10,458 bases of DNA. Origin: Bacteroides sp. (GTDB lineage Bacteria; Bacteroidota; Bacteroidia; Bacteroidales; Bacteroidaceae). A program made the translations under genes and the position numbers. The notes under the pieces are model-generated. The model saw only the letters and a list, made by a program, of their open reading frames with translations. It ran no database searches and was not told the origin of the DNA. The number at the start of each line of letters is the position of its first letter. Positions within the stretch are counted from its first letter, which is position 1. Positions 1 through 5,820 of the stretch are shown in pieces. The stretch lies in NCBI GenBank assembly GCA_030151635.1, contig JASLDF010000046.1, positions 1 to 10,458 on the forward strand, read 5' to 3'.

Positions 1-180
1 TCTAAGTGTAGTTTTATTCTTGCCATAGTATTAGTTTGTGATTTCGATACCAATATAAGCACTTTTTAAGGAATTAACCTAACTCTAAAAAACTTATATT
101 TAAGTAATATAAAAACGCACAGCTATACATCAGATAATCAATACCAATTAAAAATATTCTAAAAAAAGTACATATTTTAT
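1..180. other. AT-rich intergenic stretch, no supported gene
   Basis: No convincing gene is visible here. Plus frame 1 is open from the edge to a TAA at 67-69 (22 codons, hydrophobic), and on the minus strand an ATG at 25-23 begins a run reading MARIKLHL that leaves the window. Either could be the end or start of a neighbouring gene, but both are too short to judge. The rest, 70-180, is AT-rich with stops in all frames and no clear hairpin. Confidence 0.5.
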
Positions 181-211
181 TTTGCAGTATTAAACTTTCC
201 CTATATATTTG
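181..211 (+). promoter_or_regulatory. Bacteroidetes-type promoter of the tRNA gene
   Basis: A TTTG at 181-184 is followed after 19 bases by TATATTTG at 204-211. This matches the Bacteroidetes primary sigma factor pattern (-33 TTTG and -7 TAnnTTTG, about 19-21 bases apart) with no mismatch. Transcription would begin near 217-220, about 17 bases before the mature tRNA 5' end, leaving a short leader for RNase P. It is the cleanest promoter in the window and supports assigning the DNA to Bacteroidota. Confidence 0.8.
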
Positions 212-235
212 CACTCGCATTCAGGAAATGAATAC

Positions 236-309
236 GGCGGGATAGCTCAGTTGGTTAGAGCGCATGATTCATAATCATGAGGTCCCGAGTTCAATTCTCG
301 GTCCCGCTA
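236..309 (+). tRNA. tRNA with CAU anticodon, probably elongator tRNA-Met
   Basis: A complete cloverleaf can be drawn. The acceptor arms are 236-242 and 302-308, with a G-U first pair and six Watson-Crick pairs. The D stem is GCTC/GAGC, the anticodon stem is CATGA/TCATG closing the loop TTCATAA, the variable loop is AGGTC, and the T stem is CCGAG/CTCGG around TTCAATT. The discriminator base is A309 and CCA is not encoded. The anticodon is CAU. The anticodon stem lacks the three G-C pairs typical of initiator tRNA and the first acceptor pair is not a C-A mismatch, so this is not tRNA-fMet. Elongator Met is the likeliest identity. The alternative is tRNA-Ile2, whose CAU is converted to lysidine-AU by TilS; DNA alone does not settle this. 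Confidence 0.95.
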
Positions 310-313
310 CAGT

Positions 314-347
314 AAAGCTTCATACTTCAAGTATGGAGCTTTTTTTA
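314..347 (+). terminator. Intrinsic terminator after the tRNA
   Basis: The arms AAAGCTTCATACTT (314-327) and AAGTATGGAGCTTT (329-342) pair almost fully, with one T-G wobble and a small loop around C328. The arm runs into TTTTTT ending near 346. It starts only five bases after the tRNA, so it should end the tRNA transcript and insulate the following operon from it. Confidence 0.85.
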
Positions 348-422
348 TTTAGAATGCTTTCTACACCCGAAACATTCACTGAATTCTGTTTGTTTAGATT
401 AGTATAACTAAAACTTATAGCT

Positions 423-1373
423 ATGCAGAAAATTAAACTAGGGACAACAGACTTAATGGTATCACCTATCAACTTTGGCGGAAATGTATTTGGCTGGACA
501 CTTAATGAACAAGAATCACATAGAATCCTAGATGCATTCTGTGAAAAAGGCTTCAACTTCATTGATACCTCAGACAACTATTCTCATTGGGTTGAAGGCA
601 ACGTAGGAGGAGAATCTGAATCTATTATCGGAAATTGGCATACACAACGAAAAAACAGGCACGATATCGTACTTGCAACCAAATGTGGTGGGCGAACAGC
701 TTCAAGAGCTATTAACGTTACTCAAAAACACATCATTGCATCATGCGATGCGTCACTCAAAAGGCTTAAGACAGACTACATAGATCTTTACTACACCCAT
801 TACGACAATGAATCAACTCCCGTTGAAGAAACTTTGTATGCCTACCAAAAATTAATTGAGGCGGGTAAAGTAAGATATATCGGAGCCTCAAACATCAGTC
901 CTACCCGATTAATGAACTCAATGGAGACTGCAAAAAGAGAGGGACTACCACATTATCAAGTTCTCCAACCCCTATATAACCTAATTGAACGCAGACTTTA
1001 CGAAGTTGACTATTTTCCATTAGTAAAAAAATATAATCTTGCAGTACTTCCTTATTTTTCTCTTGCTTCGGGCTTCTTAACCGGAAAATACAAAAGAAAA
1101 ACCGACTTAGAATCTAGTAAAAGAAGTAAATTTGTAGAGAAATACTTCACCGAGAAGAATTTTCACATTATTCAAGAAGTTGAGGAAATTGCGAATCAAC
1201 ACCACAGTACTCCTGCTACTATTGCTTTAGCATGGTTAATGTCGCAACCCTATGTTGCAGGTCCAATTGTAAGTGCTACAAGTTTAAAGCAACTAGATGC
1301 TATAGCCCTAGCTATTAATTTAAAATTGTCAGAAACTGAACTAAGATTACTCAATCAAATCAGCTCATTTTAA
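423..1373 (+). CDS. Aldo/keto reductase family oxidoreductase
   Basis: This 316-residue protein is a typical full-length aldo/keto reductase: a soluble TIM-barrel enzyme that reduces carbonyls, or oxidises alcohols, with a nicotinamide cofactor, usually NADPH. The family tetrad is visible as Asp48 and Tyr53 (IDTSDNY), Lys87 (ATKCGG) and His126 (YYTHYD). The barrel motif GKVRYIGASN lies at 148-157. The C-terminal PIVSATSLKQLD (281-292) matches the region that grips the cofactor phosphate. It resembles the Tas/YghZ-like branch more than the classical aldose reductases, and the substrate cannot be inferred. It is the first gene of a six-gene same-strand set, 28 bases ahead of the MFS exporter. 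The ATG at 423 lies 76 bases after the tRNA terminator. I found no exact TAnnTTTG promoter in that gap, and no strong Shine-Dalgarno. Confidence 0.93.
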   Translation: MQKIKLGTTDLMVSPINFGGNVFGWTLNEQESHRILDAFCEKGFNFIDTSDNYSHWVEGNVGGESESIIGNWHTQRKNRHDIVLATKCGGRTASRAINVTQKHIIASCDASLKRLKTDYIDLYYTHYDNESTPVEETLYAYQKLIEAGKVRYIGASNISPTRLMNSMETAKREGLPHYQVLQPLYNLIERRLYEVDYFPLVKKYNLAVLPYFSLASGFLTGKYKRKTDLESSKRSKFVEKYFTEKNFHIIQEVEEIANQHHSTPATIALAWLMSQPYVAGPIVSATSLKQLDAIALAINLKLSETELRLLNQISSF

Positions 1374-1401
1374 ACTATTATTCAAATTCATCCCTTTAAA
1401 C

Positions 1402-2577
1402 ATGAAGGTGAGAAAAAGTATTATTGCACTAGCTCTTGGTACATTAGGGTTAGGTATTTCGGAGTATGTAATGATGGGTATTCTACCCGACATTGCACAA
1501 GGAGTTGGAGTGTCTATTCCTAAAGCAGGCTATCTAATTTCAGCCTATGCAATAGGCGTAGTGGTAGGAGCACCTAGCATGGTTATATTAGCAAGGAAAC
1601 AACCACTAAAAATTATTCTGCTTGCACTGGCTATTATTTTTATGATAGGGAATTTACTTACTGCATTAGCTCCAAACTATAGTTTACTAGCAGTGGCGAG
1701 ATTCATTGCTGGACTACCACATGGTGCCTATTTTGGAGTTGGGTCAATTGTTGCAACAAAGCTTGTGTCAAAAGGAAAAGAAACTGCTGCGGTAGCTGCA
1801 ATGGTATCGGGGATGACCGTTGCCAACTTATTTGGCTCCCCTTTTGGAACATTCATCAGTCATGAGTTTTCGTGGCGAATTACCTATGCTATCGTTGGCC
1901 TTATAGGTATACCCACATTTATCTTTATAAAAAAGTGGATCCCAACCATCGATCCATTACCCGATACGGGCTTTAAAGGACAATTTTCTTTTTTAAAGCA
2001 TAAAGCTCCTTGGATTATATTTATGGCAATTATGCTTGGCAACGGAGGCGTTTTCTGCTGGTGGAGTTATATCAATCCCGTGATGACCGAAGTTTCAGGG
2101 TTTACCATTCAGTCTATGACAGGTATTATGATGATTGCAGGACTAGGAATGCTTATCGGTAACGTATTAAGTGGACATTTTTCATACAAGTACGCACCTG
2201 GCAAAATAGCAGCAACAACGCAAGGTATTATGGCCATACTCTTAGTACTAATCCTTATATTTTCTCCTTTTAAATGGGTTTCACTCTTTCTTATGTTTCT
2301 ATGTACAATGTGCCTATTTGCACTCTCTGCACCCGAACAAATTTTATTAAACACACATTCAAAAGGAGGAGAAATGTTAGGAGCTACGCTTGCACAAGTT
2401 GCTTTCAATTTAGGGAATGCCATAGGCGCAATATTGGGAGGAATCCCAATCGAGATGGGATACAACCATAAATATGTAACCGTACCCGGCATAGCCCTTG
2501 CTATAGCCGGCTTTATGTTCTTATTTGTGTTCCAAAAGAAACAGAATCAATACACCTATACTCATAGTAACACATGA
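1402..2577 (+). CDS. MFS transporter, AraJ/DHA1-like efflux permease
   Basis: A 391-residue inner-membrane protein with about twelve hydrophobic segments, the normal size for the DHA1 branch of the major facilitator superfamily, which exports drugs, sugars or metabolites by proton antiport. Segment 1 carries the acidic SEYVMMGILPDIA (20-32) typical of AraJ/YdhP/chloramphenicol-exporter relatives. Arg100 in RFIAGLPHGAYFG (100-112) is the conserved segment-4 arginine region. GSPFGTFI (145-152) corresponds to the antiporter motif in segment 5. A charged cytoplasmic loop at about 177-203 separates the halves. The TGA stop overlaps the next start as ATGA (2574-2577), so translation is probably coupled to the radical SAM gene. 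In context it most likely exports a product of the neighbouring enzymes or protects against it; the substrate is unknown. Confidence 0.92.
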   Translation: MKVRKSIIALALGTLGLGISEYVMMGILPDIAQGVGVSIPKAGYLISAYAIGVVVGAPSMVILARKQPLKIILLALAIIFMIGNLLTALAPNYSLLAVARFIAGLPHGAYFGVGSIVATKLVSKGKETAAVAAMVSGMTVANLFGSPFGTFISHEFSWRITYAIVGLIGIPTFIFIKKWIPTIDPLPDTGFKGQFSFLKHKAPWIIFMAIMLGNGGVFCWWSYINPVMTEVSGFTIQSMTGIMMIAGLGMLIGNVLSGHFSYKYAPGKIAATTQGIMAILLVLILIFSPFKWVSLFLMFLCTMCLFALSAPEQILLNTHSKGGEMLGATLAQVAFNLGNAIGAILGGIPIEMGYNHKYVTVPGIALAIAGFMFLFVFQKKQNQYTYTHSNT

Positions 2578-3557
2578 TTAAACATTCCTTAGACCTAGAA
2601 CAACTATTCTATAGCTACGACAAATACCCCAATATTAAATTTGCAAAAGAGCTATCAATCACACCCTATATTTTCAATAGTTGTAGTGCGAAATGTTCAT
2701 TTTGCTCCGAACGCACCCAACGAATGGGAATAACCTTTAACAAAAACTTTTATACCACATCACCACACTATTCTAATCAGCTATATAATGTGTTAAAAGA
2801 TTTCAAGGAACACCACATTACGTTATCACTTTCAGGAATGGAACCCTCAGAGTCTATAAACTTCTTACAACAGATTCTTAGGAGTATACAAGAATTCAAA
2901 AAGAATTACAATTCTATCCACCAAATAGTCATGTACACAAATTTATCAGGAGTAGTTAATAACAAAACAGAAATACAACAATTCATACAAGAAATTGGTC
3001 TAAACAAAATTGAAGTTTCAAGACATCATTATGATGAAGAAATTAATCAACAAATTACTCGATTTAAACTTCAGAAACAGATTAAAAAGAACACAGTTTT
3101 CGAACAATCACTTCAAAGCATACTGCCCTTCACAAACGTGAAACTAGTGTGTGTTCTCCAGAAAGCAGGTATTAATTCTTTAACTGAAATCATTAAATAC
3201 TTAGAATGGGGAATAGTAAACAATATTAAAGACTTCACCTTTAGAGCTCTGGCAATACTAACCAATCAACATAAAACGAATAAAACGACTCAATACATTC
3301 AAAAGAATTACATTTCTATTCAATCCTTCATCAGTGAAATTGAAAACGACCCTAACTTTAAAATCAACTCGACTACAAAAGGCTACTATTACACTAGTAT
3401 TCAGTATATTTATAAAGGAGTTTACACCGTTACACTTGAAGCATCAGATTATAATTTGATGCTTCAGAAACACGATAGCAACTCGCTTCAAAAGCTTATT
3501 CTATACCCCAATGGAACATTGTGTAAAGATTGGAATACCTTTCAAAAACTTAAATAG
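2574..3557 (+). CDS. Radical SAM protein of unknown substrate
   Basis: This 327-residue protein has a classical radical SAM cluster motif, CSAKCSFC, with Cys37, Cys41 and Cys44 (CX3CX2C) binding a [4Fe-4S] cluster that cleaves S-adenosylmethionine to a 5'-deoxyadenosyl radical. The motif that contacts the methionine amino group, usually GGE, is here SGMEP (87-91). VMYTNLSG (119-126) and KIEVSRHHYD (145-154) fit later strands of the partial TIM barrel. Near the C-terminus LYPNGTLCKDW (310-320) resembles the end of MoaA-like proteins and contains Cys317, but no Cys-rich SPASM cluster is present, so one Fe-S cluster is expected. The residues are Lys-, Asn- and Ile-rich. It overlaps the exporter gene by four bases and is two bases from the methyltransferase fusion gene. 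I do not recognise a characterised family; it could modify a small molecule, nucleoside or peptide. Confidence 0.88.
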   Translation: MIKHSLDLEQLFYSYDKYPNIKFAKELSITPYIFNSCSAKCSFCSERTQRMGITFNKNFYTTSPHYSNQLYNVLKDFKEHHITLSLSGMEPSESINFLQQILRSIQEFKKNYNSIHQIVMYTNLSGVVNNKTEIQQFIQEIGLNKIEVSRHHYDEEINQQITRFKLQKQIKKNTVFEQSLQSILPFTNVKLVCVLQKAGINSLTEIIKYLEWGIVNNIKDFTFRALAILTNQHKTNKTTQYIQKNYISIQSFISEIENDPNFKINSTTKGYYYTSIQYIYKGVYTVTLEASDYNLMLQKHDSNSLQKLILYPNGTLCKDWNTFQKLK

Positions 3558-3559
3558 TT

Positions 3560-4762
3560 ATGAACAACTCTAGTTATCTTTTATTAGACCAAGAGCACGC
3601 CGAATACGCCATACCTACGGATATCGTTCAGTCGGACTTCATGAAAGCGCGTGATATAAGTTGGATAGCACAAGTACGTCCCTTTATTAAGCACTTCTGC
3701 AAAAAAGGAGACACAATTATAGATCCATTTGCAGGGCTAGGAACAACGCTAATAGCAGCAGGGCTTAATGAGGTAAATTCAATTGGACTAGAAATAGAGC
3801 CCGATCGGTTTGACCTTCTAAATAAACGTCTTAAAGGACTTTCGAAGCTTTTTGACACCCAACCCATTACATTTAATGCTAATGCCATTACTTATACCTA
3901 TCCTACCCTAGTGGATGCAATTATCACTAATCCACCCTATTTTCATAACAAACCAACGACAGATTCTGATAATAACATCTACAATATAGAGAATTACGAA
4001 ACGTACTTAAACCTAATAGAACAAGTATTAAGAAAAGCTGAAAAATCACTCAAAAAAGAAGGATACTTAATTCTTTTCAGTGAAAACATTCGCACTCCCA
4101 ATGGAAACATGATTCCACAAGCATACGATATTTGTAGAATTATCCAGAAATACTTCAACTTAAAAGAAGAACGATTGGTTTTATATCCAAAGGAGGAGAA
4201 ACAGTCAATAAATCTAACAAAAACCAATAGATCGCATGAGTATGTATTCATTGCAACTAAAAAGATTAAAAAAGTAATGGTTCAACCTTATTTAGACATT
4301 TTACACCAACTAAGCGACCAACGTATTTCATACACAACAATTGGAACGTTTGCCGTAAATATGGGACCTCTGAGATACAGCCTTGATAATCCTCCGGCAG
4401 ACCTCGACATACTCATACCCTTTGAAGAGGTACCAATTACCAAAACCGTTAACCTATTACAAAAAGAGGGATACGACATTAAAGTATGGGAAAAACCATT
4501 ATCCACTCCCGTTCAATTCTCCAATTTAGTTGGAAAATACTATTTTAGAGCTACGAAGGTTATTAACAACACCAACTATCAAATTGATGTTACCTTCGAG
4601 TCGGATATTTTAAATGTATCAGAGTGCATTAATCAAAGCTATGAGATCAAAGGAATAAAAATAGCGGCTACAGATTACATCAAAAAAATGCTTTCTGCAC
4701 AGAATACAACTAAAAGTTTAACATTGCTAGAAAATATAGAAGAACTAGAAAATCATGGATAA
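3560..4762 (+). CDS. Methyltransferase fused to nucleotidyltransferase-like domain
   Basis: A 400-residue two-domain protein. Residues 1 to about 235 form a class I SAM-dependent methyltransferase: motif I DPFAGLGTT (55-63), an acidic ribose-contacting region GLEIEPDRF (76-84), and the amino-methylation motif NPPY (124-127). Motif I precedes NPPY, and there is no room for a DNA target-recognition domain. NPPY enzymes methylate exocyclic or amide nitrogens of adenine, cytosine, guanine or proteins. Residues about 240-400 resemble the nucleotidyltransferase fold (AbiEii/MNT-like): IGTFA (261-265), Asp281 and Asp283 in ADLDILIP, and a possible third acid Asp343 in YQIDVTFE. The usual G-S after the first strand is G-T here, so activity is uncertain. 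The reading frame is continuous across the junction, so the fusion appears genuine. It overlaps the next gene by eight bases. The target is unknown; no restriction endonuclease lies nearby. Confidence 0.83.
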   Translation: MNNSSYLLLDQEHAEYAIPTDIVQSDFMKARDISWIAQVRPFIKHFCKKGDTIIDPFAGLGTTLIAAGLNEVNSIGLEIEPDRFDLLNKRLKGLSKLFDTQPITFNANAITYTYPTLVDAIITNPPYFHNKPTTDSDNNIYNIENYETYLNLIEQVLRKAEKSLKKEGYLILFSENIRTPNGNMIPQAYDICRIIQKYFNLKEERLVLYPKEEKQSINLTKTNRSHEYVFIATKKIKKVMVQPYLDILHQLSDQRISYTTIGTFAVNMGPLRYSLDNPPADLDILIPFEEVPITKTVNLLQKEGYDIKVWEKPLSTPVQFSNLVGKYYFRATKVINNTNYQIDVTFESDILNVSECINQSYEIKGIKIAATDYIKKMLSAQNTTKSLTLLENIEELENHG

Positions 4763-5273
4763 CAAAGGATATGTACACATTTACACAGGTGATGGAAAAG
4801 GAAAAACAACCGCTGCTTTTGGATTGGCAGTAAGAGCGTTATGTGCAAACAAGAGTGTTTACATTGCTCAGTTCGTGAAAAGCATGAAATACAACGAAAC
4901 TAAAATAGAGCAGCTCTTTCCAAAAGTAAAAATTGAACAAGTAGGACGTGGATGTTTTATTACAAACGAGCCTCAACAAGAAGATATTGACTATGCAAAA
5001 GCTGGCTTAAAAGTATGCAAACAACACTTAAACTCTGGAGAGTACGATGTTGTTATACTAGATGAAATAACCATTGCCATTTACTTCAAACTTCTAGCAG
5101 CTCAAGAAGTCATTGAAGCAATTAATCAACGTAACCCCAAGGTAGAGGTTGTTGTAACAGGTAGATATGCACCCCAAGAGTTAATTGATACAGCCAATTT
5201 AGTTACTGAAATGAAAGAAATTAAGCACTATTATACTCAAGGTGTACTTTCTAGAAACGGAATTGATAAATAA
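4755..5273 (+). CDS. Corrinoid adenosyltransferase, P-loop CobO/BtuR type
   Basis: A 172-residue cytoplasmic enzyme that transfers the 5'-deoxyadenosyl group of ATP to cob(I)alamin or cob(I)yrinic acid a,c-diamide, the step that makes adenosylcobalamin. It starts almost at the P-loop, GDGKGKTT (12-19), and has QVGRGCFI (61-68), the acidic Walker-B-like VVILDEI (99-105) and a family-typical C-terminus, GVLSRNGIDK (163-172). It lacks the extra N-terminal basic segment of E. coli BtuR, as do other short forms. Its ATG lies inside the preceding gene with an eight-base overlap, so it is translationally coupled to the methyltransferase fusion. No other cobalamin synthesis or B12-dependent gene is in the window, so its place here is unusual. 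Start is chosen because it leaves a standard P-loop spacing. Confidence 0.92.
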   Translation: MDNKGYVHIYTGDGKGKTTAAFGLAVRALCANKSVYIAQFVKSMKYNETKIEQLFPKVKIEQVGRGCFITNEPQQEDIDYAKAGLKVCKQHLNSGEYDVVILDEITIAIYFKLLAAQEVIEAINQRNPKVEVVVTGRYAPQELIDTANLVTEMKEIKHYYTQGVLSRNGIDK

Positions 5274-5279
5274 TATATT

Positions 5280-5759
5280 ATGGAAGTTAGACGAGCTACA
5301 ATCACCGATTTAGATACAGTTATCAACAACCTTCAACATGCAAAAGAAATTATGTATGCGACAGGCAACATCCACCAATGGAGCCCTAACTATCCGCCGA
5401 AAGACAAATTAATTTCTGATATCGAAAATGAGCATTGCTATATTGCTGAAGAGAATGGCTATATTGTTGCTTCCTTTACATTCATCATTGGTGTTGATCC
5501 AACCTACAATATAATTAAAGGTAAATGGCTCAATCAGGAAGAATATGCTGTAATTCATCGCATTGCTAGCAATGGAAAATCCAAGGGAGTAGGTAGTAAA
5601 ATCATACAATGGTGCTTAAACCAACATAGTAATATACGTATTGATACACACCAAGACAATACAATAATGCAACACCTCTTGAAGAAACTAAGCTTCACTT
5701 ATTGTGGAATTATCATTTGCGATGATGGCACAGAACGCTTAGCTTTCCAACACATCTAA
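5280..5759 (+). CDS. GNAT family N-acetyltransferase
   Basis: A 159-residue single-domain GNAT acyltransferase, which would move an acetyl group from acetyl-CoA to an amine. The N-terminal MEVRRATITDLDTV (1-14) is the usual first strand and helix. HRIASNGKSKGVGSKII corresponds to motif A, with KSKGVG as the acetyl-CoA pyrophosphate loop. RIDTHQDN and FTYCG near the C-terminus fit the last strands. The substrate is unknown; family members acetylate antibiotics, polyamines, ribosomal proteins or toxin-charged tRNAs. It starts six bases after the corrinoid adenosyltransferase stop and is the last gene of the set. The downstream gene is convergent, and I see no good plus-strand terminator between them. 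Confidence 0.88.
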   Translation: MEVRRATITDLDTVINNLQHAKEIMYATGNIHQWSPNYPPKDKLISDIENEHCYIAEENGYIVASFTFIIGVDPTYNIIKGKWLNQEEYAVIHRIASNGKSKGVGSKIIQWCLNQHSNIRIDTHQDNTIMQHLLKKLSFTYCGIIICDDGTERLAFQHI

Positions 5760-5794
5760 AATAATAAAGGGCATCACCTCACAGCGACACCCTT
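5758..5794 (-). terminator. Wobble-rich intrinsic terminator of the lactate permease gene
   Basis: Read on the minus strand, 5794-5767 forms a 12-pair hairpin, AAGGGTGTCGCT with GGTGATGCCCTT, capped by GTGA, which is a GNRA-class tetraloop. It is followed by TATTATTTT (5766-5758). Four of the twelve pairs are G-U, so the plus-strand RNA would have C-A mismatches there and fold poorly. It therefore acts mainly on the minus-strand transcript. The hairpin begins 26 bases after the permease stop, and its T-run reaches the stop codon of the convergent acetyltransferase gene. Confidence 0.78.
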
Positions 5795-5820
5795 CATAGA
5801 ATCAAAGTAATATTATTTTA

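Noticed and set aside
1..25. Possible minus-strand gene start (ATG at 25-23 reading MARIKLHL) running off the left edge
   Set aside because: Only eight codons are visible. A weak TATATTGG sits upstream (complement of 50-57) but has no -33 partner. Not enough to call a gene.
2109..2492. 127-codon minus-strand open frame inside the MFS gene
   Set aside because: It lies antisense to a strongly recognisable transporter and its translation shows no family motif. It is a shadow frame.
2574..3557. Prokaryotic viperin-like antiviral radical SAM enzyme
   Set aside because: The sequence around the cluster motif (FNSCSAKCSFCSER) differs from the viperin NxxCNYxCxFC pattern, and no nucleotide kinase is adjacent.
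3560..4762. Orphan DNA methyltransferase of a restriction-modification or phage-defence system
   Set aside because: No target-recognition domain, no nuclease, and neighbours are metabolic. The methyltransferase-NTase pairing does not match a defence system that I know.
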